A stretch of 64,000 nucleotides of DNA from Anianibacter sp965662745 (GTDB lineage Bacteria; Pseudomonadota; Alphaproteobacteria; Rhodobacterales; Rhodobacteraceae), in assembly GCA_965662745.1 (NCBI GenBank), contig CBFIJK010000007.1, positions 14,801-78,800 on the forward strand, given 5' to 3'. Below, in pieces: positions 17,001 through 25,302 of this stretch. A program made the translations under genes and the position numbers. Below the pieces are notes generated by a model. The model made no database searches, had not been told where the DNA came from, and saw only the letters and a program-made list of their open reading frames with translations. Each line of letters begins with the position of its first letter. Position 1 is the stretch's first letter.

Positions 17001-18557
17001 TCAGAAATCCGTGGGCGCACCGCCTTCGGATTTGCGCCGTTCGACGAAATCGGACAACTCGCCTCGGATCGCGTCATCCATCGGGGGCGGCTGGAAGGCG
17101 TCGATGATGCGATGGAAAATGCGGTTCGCCCGCTGCGCCGTCCATTCGCCGCCGCCGTTCTCCCAGGCTTCGTAATTGCGCCAATCGGACGCAATGGGCT
17201 GATAAAACGCGGTTTCATAGCGTTCCTGCGTGTGCTGGCAGCCAAAGTAATGGCCGTTCGGGCCAACCTCTCGGATCGCCTCGAACGCGATATCGTCGGG
17301 CGTTGTGGCCACAACCTCGGGTTCGAAATAGCGCTGGATCATTTGCAGGACTTCGCAATCCATGACGAATTTCTCGGGCGATGCGATCAGCCCACCCTCA
17401 AGCCAGCCCGCCGCATGATAGACGATATTTGTGCCCGACTGCACCGCCGCCCAGAGCGAATTCGACGTCTCCCACATGGCCTGCCCGTCCGGGACATTGG
17501 CCGCACACACGCCAGAGGCGCGCATGGGCAGGCCGTAGAACCGCGCCATCTGGCCGGTGATCTGCGTCGCGCGCATGTATTCGGGCGTCCCGAAGGCGGG
17601 CGCGCCGGATTTCATGTCGACATTGGACGTGAAGGTGCCAATCACGCAGCCGACACCCGGCGCGACGTATTGGAAAAGCGCGATAGCCGACAGCGCCTCG
17701 GCCAGAGACAGCGTCACCGCGCCGGTCATGGTGACAGGCGCCATGGCGCCCGCAAGCGTGAAGGGCGTCACGATCACTGGCTGGCCACGCCGGATCAGGC
17801 GCAGACACCCGTCGATCATCGGGATGTCATGCTTGAGCGGCGAGGTGGAATTGATGTTGGTGTACATATGCGGGCTTGCGTCGAATTCGTTGTGGGAAAG
17901 ACCCGCCGCGATGCGCACCATTTCCATCACGTCCTCGACCCGCTCCGGCCCCAGCGAATAGGCGTGGGGCACCTTGTCGGTCAGCGTCAGCTTGTCATAG
18001 AGGACATCGAGATGCCGGTCGCGCGCATGGATATCTACAGGCTCCACCGGGTAGCCCCCCGCGAAATGGATGCAGTTGAAGCTTTGCGTGAGCTTCAGCA
18101 GATTGGCGCATTGCGCGCGCGTGCCGCTGACCTTGCCTGTATCGAGATCCCAGTAATTGGGCGGCGAAGACACGTTGCCGAACAGCATATGCTTGCCGCC
18201 GATGCGGATGCGCTTGTCGGGATTGCGCGGGGTGATGTCGAACTCGGCAGGGGCGCGGCCGACCATTTCCATGACGAAATCACGGTCCATGCGGACGTTG
18301 GTGCCGTTCACGATGCAGCCCGCCTGACGGAAAATGCCAAGGCTTTCCTCGTTCAGGAACTCGATGCCGATCTCTTCGAGGATGCGCATCGCGCCGTCAT
18401 GGATCGCGGCGATACCGTCGGCGGTCAGCGGCTCTGTCGGGGCGTCGGTGTTGACCGGGATGCGCCATGGCATCTGGTCGATGGCTTGCCCACCGGACCG
18501 GCGCGCATTCCCGGCGCGCCCCCCGGAACGGCGTTTGCGCAGCCCTGCTTCGATCAT
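17001..18557 (-). CDS. MttB family (trimethylamine/betaine-type) methyltransferase
   Basis: A 518-residue MttB-superfamily corrinoid protein methyltransferase, a TIM-barrel enzyme. The open frame runs through without an in-frame TAG, so it lacks pyrrolysine and belongs to the non-Pyl branch, some of which demethylate glycine betaine, proline betaine or carnitine. I chose the ATG at 18557, preceded by GGGAGACGG; the longer frame upstream is antisense noise. Recognisable stretches include LTADGIAAIHDGAMRILEEI near residue 40 and the C-terminal LPPPM-type tail. No corrinoid protein gene is adjacent. The substrate is not determinable here. Confidence 0.85.
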   Translation of the reverse strand: MIEAGLRKRRSGGRAGNARRSGGQAIDQMPWRIPVNTDAPTEPLTADGIAAIHDGAMRILEEIGIEFLNEESLGIFRQAGCIVNGTNVRMDRDFVMEMVGRAPAEFDITPRNPDKRIRIGGKHMLFGNVSSPPNYWDLDTGKVSGTRAQCANLLKLTQSFNCIHFAGGYPVEPVDIHARDRHLDVLYDKLTLTDKVPHAYSLGPERVEDVMEMVRIAAGLSHNEFDASPHMYTNINSTSPLKHDIPMIDGCLRLIRRGQPVIVTPFTLAGAMAPVTMTGAVTLSLAEALSAIALFQYVAPGVGCVIGTFTSNVDMKSGAPAFGTPEYMRATQITGQMARFYGLPMRASGVCAANVPDGQAMWETSNSLWAAVQSGTNIVYHAAGWLEGGLIASPEKFVMDCEVLQMIQRYFEPEVVATTPDDIAFEAIREVGPNGHYFGCQHTQERYETAFYQPIASDWRNYEAWENGGGEWTAQRANRIFHRIIDAFQPPPMDDAIRGELSDFVERRKSEGGAPTDF

Positions 18558-18803
18558 GGTCCGTCTCCCGTGTCCCGCCTGACAGAAGACCAGCAGGAGC
18601 CCCAAAGCGGATAGACCTTTTGCGACGCATTGACCGGGGGCTTTGGCGTTTTCGGACCTTGACGGGCCATGCGCATCAAGGATGACAGATCGGCAACACC
18701 TACGCGCCACATTCCTGCCGCATTCAGACAGCGGCTTTTGACGGGGGGCCGACTCGGGATAGCGTCCGGTCGGCGCGAACGAGGTTGCAGGAGCCAGGCC
18801 CCG

Positions 18804-19241
18804 ATGAAGTACGAGTACAAGGTGATCCCGGCCCCGTCGAAGGCGGCCAAGGTAAAGGGCGTAAAAGGCACCGAGGCGAAATTCGCCGTCGCGCTGTCGG
18901 ACCTGATGAACGAGCTGGGCGCCGAAGGCTGGGAATACCAGCGCACCGACACCCTGCCCTGCGAAGAGCGTCAGGGGCTTACAGGGCGCGTCACCACGTT
19001 CCAGAACATGCTGGTCTTCCGCCGCGTGCTGGGCGCCGAGCAATCCGAGACCGGAAACACAGCCCCCGCCGCCATCGAGCGGTCGGAACCTGTGCTGGCC
19101 GTGCCCACCTTTCGCTCGACCGCGCGTAGTTCGCCGCGCGTCACAAATGATGCGCCCGAAGAAACACCGCATCTCGACGCGCCGTCCCATCCCGAGCCGT
19201 CGGATCAGGCCCCGCGCATCGAGGCGACGGCAGAACGCTGA
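18804..19241 (+). CDS. DUF4177 domain protein
   Basis: A 145-residue protein with a DUF4177 domain in its first 75 residues (MKYEYKVIPAP...LMNELGAEGWEYQ...NMLVFRRV) and a disordered, Pro/Ser/Glu-rich tail. ATG at 18804 has GCAGGAG upstream; upstream in-frame codons lack support. DUF4177 is a small domain of unknown function. It is divergent from the MttB gene across 246 bp, in which I see no structure beyond likely promoters. Confidence 0.8.
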   Translation: MKYEYKVIPAPSKAAKVKGVKGTEAKFAVALSDLMNELGAEGWEYQRTDTLPCEERQGLTGRVTTFQNMLVFRRVLGAEQSETGNTAPAAIERSEPVLAVPTFRSTARSSPRVTNDAPEETPHLDAPSHPEPSDQAPRIEATAER

Positions 19242-19360
19242 TTCCAATGGGCATGGATCCGCGCCGAACTGCCGCGCTTGGCATCTTTTTACACGTTCCC
19301 TCTTTCGCCTGACGGTGGATTGCCTAAACTTCACTGCCCGAGTCGATAAGGCAGGTTACG

Positions 19361-19987
19361 ATGAGCAAGAACGATCCCTTCGGCTTCGACCTTCGAGTTT
19401 CGTCGGACAAGAAGAAACGCAGCCGTGGACGGCGCGGCATGTCCGGCGCGTTCGAGACCTCGACCAAGGTGTGCGAACACCCCGGCTGCGAGGAAGCGGG
19501 AAAATACCGCGCGCCGAAATCGCCGGACCACCTCGATGACTTCTTCTGGTTCTGCAAGGACCATGTCCGCGAGTACAATCTGAAATGGAACTTCTTCAAC
19601 GGCTCGACCGAGGAAGAATTCGAAGCGCAGATTGACAAGGACCGCGTATGGGAACGGGAAACCAAGCCCTTCCGCAAGACCACCGAAGAACAGGCCTGGT
19701 CGCGTCTGGGCATCGAGGATCCGCATCAGGTTCTCGGCGAGAACGCCACCCGCAATCCCGGCAAGTCGGTCACCGGCAAGCGCAAGCTGCCGCCCACCGA
19801 ACGCAAGGCGCTCGATATCCTTGAGGCCAAGGATTATTCGTCCAAGGCCGACATCCGCAAAGCCTACAAGGCGCTGATCAAGGTGCTGCATCCCGACATG
19901 AACGGCGGCGACCGCAGCCAGGAAGAGATGCTGCAAGAGGTCGTCTGGGCCTGGGACCAGCTGAAAGACAGCCGCAACTTCCAGTAA
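19361..19987 (+). CDS. J-domain protein
   Basis: A 208-residue protein with a C-terminal J domain: DILEAKDYSSKADIRKAYKAL and the HPD signature in LHPDMNGG (about 175-183), which stimulates DnaK ATPase. The N-terminal half has a conserved cysteine pair (CEHPGC, about 38-43) and aromatic-rich FFWFCKDHVREYN. In many alphaproteobacteria this protein is encoded just upstream of cobS; here about 6 kb of other genes separate them. Cytoplasmic co-chaperone; the client is unknown. Confidence 0.88.
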   Translation: MSKNDPFGFDLRVSSDKKKRSRGRRGMSGAFETSTKVCEHPGCEEAGKYRAPKSPDHLDDFFWFCKDHVREYNLKWNFFNGSTEEEFEAQIDKDRVWERETKPFRKTTEEQAWSRLGIEDPHQVLGENATRNPGKSVTGKRKLPPTERKALDILEAKDYSSKADIRKAYKALIKVLHPDMNGGDRSQEEMLQEVVWAWDQLKDSRNFQ

Positions 19988-20020
19988 CGCGTTCGCGCAA
20001 GGGGCGCGGCAGGGGCGATC

Positions 20021-21253
20021 ATGTCGGACACCATCGTTCTCGGCGCGGGGATCGTCGGCATCTCGACCGCGCTCGCGCTTCAGGCGCGGGGGCGCAATGT
20101 CGTCGTGATCGACCGCCGCGCGCCGGGTGAAGAGACCAGTTTCGGCAATGCCGGGGTGATCGAGACCGAAGCGCCCGAGATTCACGCCATGCCGCGCGAT
20201 CCTGGCTCTCTGATGTCTTACATCCTTGGGCGGTCCAACGATGTGACGTGGACACCGGGCCAAGTGCTTCGGCAACTGCCAGAGCTGTTGCGCTATTTCC
20301 GGAACTCGGGCGCTATGCTTCATCGGCAGGCTGCGGATCACTACGCGCCCATCGTGTCCCGCTCGACCGCCGATCATGCCCCTTTGATCGAGGCCGCAGG
20401 CGCGCAGAACCTGATTTCCCGGGACGGATGGGGGTTTCTCTACCGCGATGCCGACACGTTCGAAGCGGCGGTGAAGGATGCCGCGCGGCTGGAGGCTACG
20501 TTCGGTATCGCACCGCGCATTGTATCAGGCGCAGACTACCGCGCCGAAGACCCGGCGCTGACGCGTACGCCTGCGGGCGTTCTGCACTGGCGCGGGGCCT
20601 GGACCTGCGCGGATCCCTCTGAGCTGACGAAATCCTACGCCGCCCTGTTCGAGCGGCGCGGCGGAGAGATCGTGATCGGCGATGCCGGAAGTCTAAAGAA
20701 AAGCGGCGCGGGCTGGAGCGTCGAGAGCGATACCGGCCCTCTCGCGGCCAAGGACGTGGTCATCGCCCTCGGACCTTGGTCCGCCGATCTTGTCCGCCGC
20801 TTCGGCTACCGCGTCCCGATGATCTACAAGCGCGGCTATCATGGGCATTACGCCGCCCCTGCAATGCCCAAACGTCCGCTCTTCGACGCGGCGAATGGCA
20901 TCGTTCTGGCCCCAATGACACGCGGACTGCGCATCACGACCGGCGCCGCCATCGTCCCGCGCGATGCCGCGCCGGATACGCGGCAACTGACGCGCGGTGA
21001 ACGCGCGGCGTCTGAGCTGATGGATATTGGATCCCGTGTGGCAGAGCCGCAATGGCACGGCACGCGGCCCTTCCTTGCAGACCTTCTGCCCCTGACCGGC
21101 CCGGCCCCGCGCCATACCGGACTGTGGTTCAACTTCGGTCACGGGCATCACGGGCTGACGGTTGGCCCCACCACCGCCGATCTGCTCGCGCGCGCGATGG
21201 ACGGGGAAACAGACCCTGTTATGCGTCCGCTTCTGCCTTCGCGCCTCCGTTAG
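20021..21253 (+). CDS. FAD-dependent D-amino acid dehydrogenase (DadA-like)
   Basis: A 410-residue DAO-family flavoprotein. The FAD Rossmann motif GAGIVGISTALALQARG begins at residue 7, followed by Glu/Asp-type ribose contact VVVIDRR; a second conserved glycine motif near the C terminus (WFNFGHGHHGLTVGPTTA) is typical of DadA-type oxidoreductases. Such enzymes oxidise D-amino acids to keto acids and pass electrons to quinones at the inner membrane. The stop overlaps the convergent small cyd gene by 4 bp. Substrate specificity cannot be read. Confidence 0.85.
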   Translation: MSDTIVLGAGIVGISTALALQARGRNVVVIDRRAPGEETSFGNAGVIETEAPEIHAMPRDPGSLMSYILGRSNDVTWTPGQVLRQLPELLRYFRNSGAMLHRQAADHYAPIVSRSTADHAPLIEAAGAQNLISRDGWGFLYRDADTFEAAVKDAARLEATFGIAPRIVSGADYRAEDPALTRTPAGVLHWRGAWTCADPSELTKSYAALFERRGGEIVIGDAGSLKKSGAGWSVESDTGPLAAKDVVIALGPWSADLVRRFGYRVPMIYKRGYHGHYAAPAMPKRPLFDAANGIVLAPMTRGLRITTGAAIVPRDAAPDTRQLTRGERAASELMDIGSRVAEPQWHGTRPFLADLLPLTGPAPRHTGLWFNFGHGHHGLTVGPTTADLLARAMDGETDPVMRPLLPSRLR

Positions 21254-21348
21254 CCCAGCAGCACCAGCCGGATCGCGTAGGCGACGGCACCGACCACCGC
21301 GACACCGGCGATCCAGAGACCGACGAACCAAAGCAGCTTGCGCAGCAT
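21250..21348 (-). CDS. DUF2474 small membrane protein, cytochrome bd accessory
   Basis: A 32-residue protein, MLRKLLWFVGLWIAGVAVVG continuing to the C-terminal LVLLG, with one transmembrane helix. Its ATG overlaps the cydB stop by one base (TGATG), so it should be translated with cydB, and its stop overlaps the convergent dehydrogenase gene. The family (DUF2474) is typically found as the third gene after cydAB/cioAB, like CydX in E. coli. It is too short for usual gene finders. The call rests on the coupled position, length and aromatic/basic N terminus. Confidence 0.8.
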   Translation of the reverse strand: MLRKLLWFVGLWIAGVAVVGAVAYAIRLVLLG

Positions 21349-22367
21349 CAGTGATAGCCCTCGTCCGGGTCCATCTTGCCGCGAAACACCCAATACGCGT
21401 AGCCGGTATAGGCGAGGATCAGGGGCACGAGGATGATCGCACCGACGAACATGAAAAGCTGGGACTTATAGGGGCTGGCGGCGTCCCAGATCGTGACTTC
21501 GGTCGGGATCACATAGGGCCACATCGAGATGCCAAGGCCGATGAAGCACAAGAGGAACAGCACCAGCGCCAGAACGAATGGCGCCCAATCCCAGCCCTCG
21601 CCCTGCAAATAGCGCAGCGACGCTATGGCCACGCCAGCGACGGCGACCGGCACGGGAGAAACGATCAGGATCTCGGGCCAGACGAACCAGCGCTGGTAAT
21701 AGGCCGCCTCCAGAAACGGGGTCCAAAGCGAGACCGCCACGATAAAACCGATGGTGACAAGGCCCAGGACCCGCGCGAGTGCGCGCACCTTGGTCTGGAT
21801 GTCGCCTTCCAGTTTCCAGTTCAGCCAGCACGCCCCAAGAAAGGCGTAGCCCGCGACGACCGCAACGCCTGTCAGGATGGAGAACGGCGTCAGCCAGTCC
21901 CACCAACCGCCCCCATAGGCGCGCCCATCCACGGCGACGCCCTGCAGGATCGCCCCAAGGATAATCCCCTGCGACAGCGCAGCGACGGTCGAGCCGCCGA
22001 TGAAGGCGCCGTCCCAGAAAATCTCGGACCGGCGCGAGGCAGAGCGCCAGCGGAATTCGAACGCGACGCCCCGGAACACCAGCGCCAGCAGCATCGCGAT
22101 CACCGGCGGATAAAGCGCGGGCATGAGGATCGCGTAGGCCATTGGAAAGGCGGCGAACAAGCCGCCACCGCCCAGAACCAGCCAAGTCTCGTTCCCGTCC
22201 CAGACCGGCGCAACGGAATTCATCATGATGTCGCGGTCGCTTTTTCGGCGAAAAAGCGGGTACAGGATGCCGATGCCAAGGTCGAACCCGTCGAGAACGA
22301 CATAGACATAAACCGAAAAGGCCAGCAGCAGGGCCCAGGCGATGGTCAGGTCAAAGCTGATTTCCAT
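21348..22367 (-). CDS. cydB: Cytochrome bd-type quinol oxidase subunit II
   Basis: A 339-residue integral membrane protein with about eight or nine helices; the N terminus carries LDGFDLGIGIL (about 25-35), the family hallmark. With CydA it forms the quinol:O2 oxidoreductase of the inner membrane, which works at low O2 and often resists cyanide. Starts 12 bp after cydA and is coupled to a 32-residue third gene. No cydDC genes were seen in the window. Confidence 0.95.
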   Translation of the reverse strand: MEISFDLTIAWALLLAFSVYVYVVLDGFDLGIGILYPLFRRKSDRDIMMNSVAPVWDGNETWLVLGGGGLFAAFPMAYAILMPALYPPVIAMLLALVFRGVAFEFRWRSASRRSEIFWDGAFIGGSTVAALSQGIILGAILQGVAVDGRAYGGGWWDWLTPFSILTGVAVVAGYAFLGACWLNWKLEGDIQTKVRALARVLGLVTIGFIVAVSLWTPFLEAAYYQRWFVWPEILIVSPVPVAVAGVAIASLRYLQGEGWDWAPFVLALVLFLLCFIGLGISMWPYVIPTEVTIWDAASPYKSQLFMFVGAIILVPLILAYTGYAYWVFRGKMDPDEGYH

Positions 22368-22379
22368 GGCAAGCGGTCC

Positions 22380-23798
22380 TTATTCTGCGGGCGTTGCGTT
22401 TGTGCCGGGCACGATCCCGGCCGTGCGGATCGGCCCTTCGGCGCCGTTCTCATCCGGCTCTACCCGCTTCGGCGGTCGGCCCATGAGACGCAGAAGGTAG
22501 ATGACCCCGGCCCCGAACACCGCGAAATAGATCACGATGAACGCGATCAGCGACGCGGCGACAGCGCTGGCGCCGAGGGGCGAGGCAGCATCCGCGGTCA
22601 ACATCTCGCCATAGATCACATAGGGCTGTCGGCCGACCTCGGTCGTGATCCAGCCCGCAAGAACGGCGATCAGGCCGGACGGCCCCATGACCAAGGTGAT
22701 CCGGTGCAGCCAGGTCGATTCGTAAAGCCGCCCGCGAAACCGCGCATAAAGGCCCAGCACCCCGACGCCCAGCATCAGCATGCCGATGCCAACCATGATG
22801 CGGAAGGACCAGAAAACCATGGCGACGGGGGGCTCTTCAGCATCGGGCACTTGGTCGAGCCCTGCCATCCCGTCATTCCAGCCCTTGTTCAGGATCGGCC
22901 CGCCGATATGCGGGATCTCGACGGAATAGCGCATCTCGCCCGCGTCCTGATCGGGAATGCCGAACAGGATCAGCGGGATGCCCTCGCCGTCCTCATAGCT
23001 TTCGAAATGGCCTTCCATCGCCAGCACCTTGGTGGGCTGGTATTCATAGGTGTTGAGACCATGCTCGTGCCCGATGACGATCTGCAACGGCGCGGTGAAC
23101 GCGATCATCCACATCGCCATCGAGAACATGCGCCGCACGCCCATATTGCCGAACCGCCCGCGCAAGAGATGCCAGGCGCCGACCGCGCCGACGATGAAGG
23201 CGGTCGTGAGATACGCGGCGGTCAGCGTATGGGCGAGGCGATACGGGAAGGACGGGTTGAAGATCACCTCAATCCAGTCGGCGGGCAGGTACTGGCCATT
23301 CTCGCCCACGGTAAAGCCCGCAGGTGTGTGCATCCAGCTGTTCACACTGAGGATCCATGTGGCCGAAATTGCGGTGCCGATGGCGACCATGGCGGTCGCC
23401 AGCATGTGCAGGCCATTACCCACGCGCTTGCGGCCGAACAGCATGATGCCCAGAAAGCCGGCTTCGAGGAAAAAGGCGGTCAAAACTTCATAGGCCATGA
23501 GCGGCCCGATCACCGGCCCCGCGCGATCGGAAAAGACCGACCAGTTGGTGCCAAACTGGTAGGACATCACGATCCCCGACACGACACCCATCGCGAAGGA
23601 GATGGCGAAGATCTTCACCCAGTAATTGAAGAGGTTCAGATAGGTCTCATCCCGCGTGCCAAGATACATCGCGTTGAGAACCGCCAGATAACTGGCAAGA
23701 CCGATTGTGAAGGCGGGAAAAATGAAGTGAAACGCGACCGTGAACCCGAACTGGATACGGGCGAGCAGCAAAGCGTCAAACCCAAGAAACGTTTCCAT
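22380..23798 (-). CDS. cydA: Cytochrome bd-type quinol oxidase subunit I
   Basis: The heme-bearing subunit, 472 residues. His ligand region near the N terminus (LARIQFGFTVAFHFIFPAF) and the family motif GRQPYVIYGEM (about 385-395) are visible. It is about 50 residues shorter than E. coli CydA (522), consistent with the short Q-loop form (CioA type). ATG at 23798 is preceded by GAGAGGG. A perfect hairpin lies 41 bp upstream. No FNR-type TTGAT-N4-ATCAA box is visible upstream. Confidence 0.95.
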   Translation of the reverse strand: METFLGFDALLLARIQFGFTVAFHFIFPAFTIGLASYLAVLNAMYLGTRDETYLNLFNYWVKIFAISFAMGVVSGIVMSYQFGTNWSVFSDRAGPVIGPLMAYEVLTAFFLEAGFLGIMLFGRKRVGNGLHMLATAMVAIGTAISATWILSVNSWMHTPAGFTVGENGQYLPADWIEVIFNPSFPYRLAHTLTAAYLTTAFIVGAVGAWHLLRGRFGNMGVRRMFSMAMWMIAFTAPLQIVIGHEHGLNTYEYQPTKVLAMEGHFESYEDGEGIPLILFGIPDQDAGEMRYSVEIPHIGGPILNKGWNDGMAGLDQVPDAEEPPVAMVFWSFRIMVGIGMLMLGVGVLGLYARFRGRLYESTWLHRITLVMGPSGLIAVLAGWITTEVGRQPYVIYGEMLTADAASPLGASAVAASLIAFIVIYFAVFGAGVIYLLRLMGRPPKRVEPDENGAEGPIRTAGIVPGTNATPAE

Positions 23799-23838
23799 CG
23801 GACCCTCTCACACCTGTTGTCTACAGGAAAAGAGGTAG

Positions 23839-23870
23839 GTCGCAGGGACCTGAAATGAAGTCCCTGCGAC
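23839..23870 (-). terminator. Perfect hairpin between msrB and cydA
   Basis: GTCGCAGGGAC (23839-23849) and GTCCCTGCGAC (23860-23870) form a perfect 11 bp stem with a 10 nt loop, 31 bp after the msrB stop and 41 bp before cydA. Read on the minus strand, CTACCTCTTTT follows, a weak U-tract. Most likely the msrB terminator; an operator or cydA leader structure is possible. Confidence 0.55.
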
Positions 23871-23901
23871 ACCTTGTGTAAGCCTGTTCGCCGTGGATTC
23901 C

Positions 23902-24393
23902 TCAGGCAGAGGCAGGCGTGAAGGTCAGCGCAAGCCCGTTGAGGCAGTGGCGCTTGCCTGTCGGTTCCGGCCCGTCATTGAAGATATGGCCAAGATGGCT
24001 GCCGCAGCGGCGGCAATGCACCTCGGTGCGCGGGATCAGAAGAACGAAGTCGCGCTTCGTGCGCACCGCATCGGGGATGCTGTCCCAGAAGCTGGGCCAG
24101 CCGGTGCCGGATTTGTATTTTGTGTCAGACGGATAGACCGGCAGGTCGCAGCCCTTGCAGTGGAACGTGCCCTCGCGCGTCTCGTCGTTGAGCGGCGAGG
24201 TGAACGGGCGTTCGGTGTCTTCTTCGCGCAGGACGGCGTATTCCTCGTCGCTCAGCATCGCGCGCCATTCCTCTTCGGTGCGCGTCACGGTGACGTAATC
24301 GGCTTCCGTCGCGGCGCGTCCGGCGCGGGGCAGACCGGCAAGGCCTGCAAGGCCAAGTGCGGCGGTCGAGGTCAGGAAAATGCGGCGTTTCAT
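23902..24393 (-). CDS. msrB: Exported peptide-methionine (R)-S-oxide reductase
   Basis: A 163-residue MsrB with a Tat-like signal peptide (MKRRIFLTSTAALGLAGLAG) and likely periplasmic location. It carries both zinc CxxC pairs (HCKGCD and HCRRCGSH), the GTGWPSFW substrate motif and the catalytic cysteine C150 in RHCLNGLALTF. It repairs methionine-R-sulfoxide in exported proteins. Strong ribosome binding site GAGAGGAG. Its place next to an ECF sigma/anti-sigma pair suggests a shared oxidative-stress theme, which is inference. Confidence 0.9.
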   Translation of the reverse strand: MKRRIFLTSTAALGLAGLAGLPRAGRAATEADYVTVTRTEEEWRAMLSDEEYAVLREEDTERPFTSPLNDETREGTFHCKGCDLPVYPSDTKYKSGTGWPSFWDSIPDAVRTKRDFVLLIPRTEVHCRRCGSHLGHIFNDGPEPTGKRHCLNGLALTFTPASA

Positions 24394-24582
24394 GGTATCT
24401 CCTCTCTGAAGATCGCTAAGGCATGTCTTTCATATAGGAACGCGCCGCCCGGCCCTCAGGTTCAACCAGGCGGCGCGCCCGCCAGACCGGGCATAGGGGT
24501 ACACCGGCCCGGACTGCTCGGCCTTTCGCGCCAAGCAAGGCGTAGAGGGGCAAGAGCCCGTATCTGTTAGGAAATACGGAAG

Positions 24583-24609
24583 GGGCGGGCTGAAAGTTTC
24601 AGCCCGCCC
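24583..24609 (-). terminator. Terminator-like hairpin after the anti-sigma gene
   Basis: GGGCGGGCTGAAA/TTTCAGCCCGCCC is a perfect inverted repeat with a 1-5 nt loop, 12 bp past the anti-sigma stop. Only a short pyrimidine stretch follows on the minus strand. Confidence 0.6.
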
Positions 24610-24621
24610 GTCACGCAAGGA

Positions 24622-25302
24622 TCACAGTTCGGTGACAGGACCGACACCTAGGATTTGCCCGGTCGGTGCCCCGCCTGGCGCGCCGCCCGGCGGCTCTTCG
24701 GAAATCGCGAGCGTGCCGCCCGGGATCGACGGGCGCAGGTCCTCTGCCGCCGCCAGCGTGACACGGGCGCCTTCGGGGATCACGCCAAGCGATACGGGCG
24801 CTGTGGCCCCCTCGGCGATCAGCCAAAGCTCCAGCACCCGGCCCTCGGGCGCACCGCCTGCACCGCGCGCCAGTTCAAGCGTACCGGTATCAGCATCATA
24901 GGCTGCCGCGACGGCGAAACTGCCGTCCTCGGCCGCGATATTGGCGGCATATTCGGCCTCAGGCGTCGGCGTCAGAAGCGGCAGCGCCGTAAAGAGCGCG
25001 AAGGCCACCGCCGCTGCGGCGACACCGCCGAAGATCATTTCGAAAATCGAGAACCGGCGCTTGGAGCCATCAGAGAACAGCCGCCGTTCCAGCACCTTCT
25101 TCACGCGGCCGGGCGGCGCGGTTTCAACAAAACCGTTGGCCATGCCAGTGAAATCCTCGTCCCAGGCCCGGACAAGCGCAAAGAGCGCCGGAGAGCCATT
25201 AAGCCGGTCTTCGAACGCGGCACGCTCATCGGGATCAAGAAGGTGCAGGGCGTATTCCGCCGCCAGCACCTCGTCATCGCGTCTGTCTTGGGCCTCTGTC
25301 AT
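24622..25302 (-). CDS. RskA-type anti-sigma factor
   Basis: A 226-residue single-pass membrane protein. The cytoplasmic N domain (about 1-85) has the anti-sigma pattern EYALHLLDPDERAAFEDRL. One transmembrane helix follows (about 86-110), then a periplasmic RskA-like C domain. There is no cysteine in the protein, so it is not a zinc-containing ZAS anti-sigma factor. I chose the ATG at 25302, which overlaps the sigma stop (ATGA); a start at 25347 is less likely. It should hold the upstream ECF sigma factor inactive until proteolysis or redox change. The inducing signal is not evident. Confidence 0.88.
   Translation of the reverse strand: MTEAQDRRDDEVLAAEYALHLLDPDERAAFEDRLNGSPALFALVRAWDEDFTGMANGFVETAPPGRVKKVLERRLFSDGSKRRFSIFEMIFGGVAAAAVAFALFTALPLLTPTPEAEYAANIAAEDGSFAVAAAYDADTGTLELARGAGGAPEGRVLELWLIAEGATAPVSLGVIPEGARVTLAAAEDLRPSIPGGTLAISEEPPGGAPGGAPTGQILGVGPVTEL

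Noticed and set aside
21162..23858. A plus-strand open frame of about 900 codons opposite cydAB
   Set aside because: Composition is His/Asp/Arg-rich noise and the opposite strand encodes textbook cydA and cydB.
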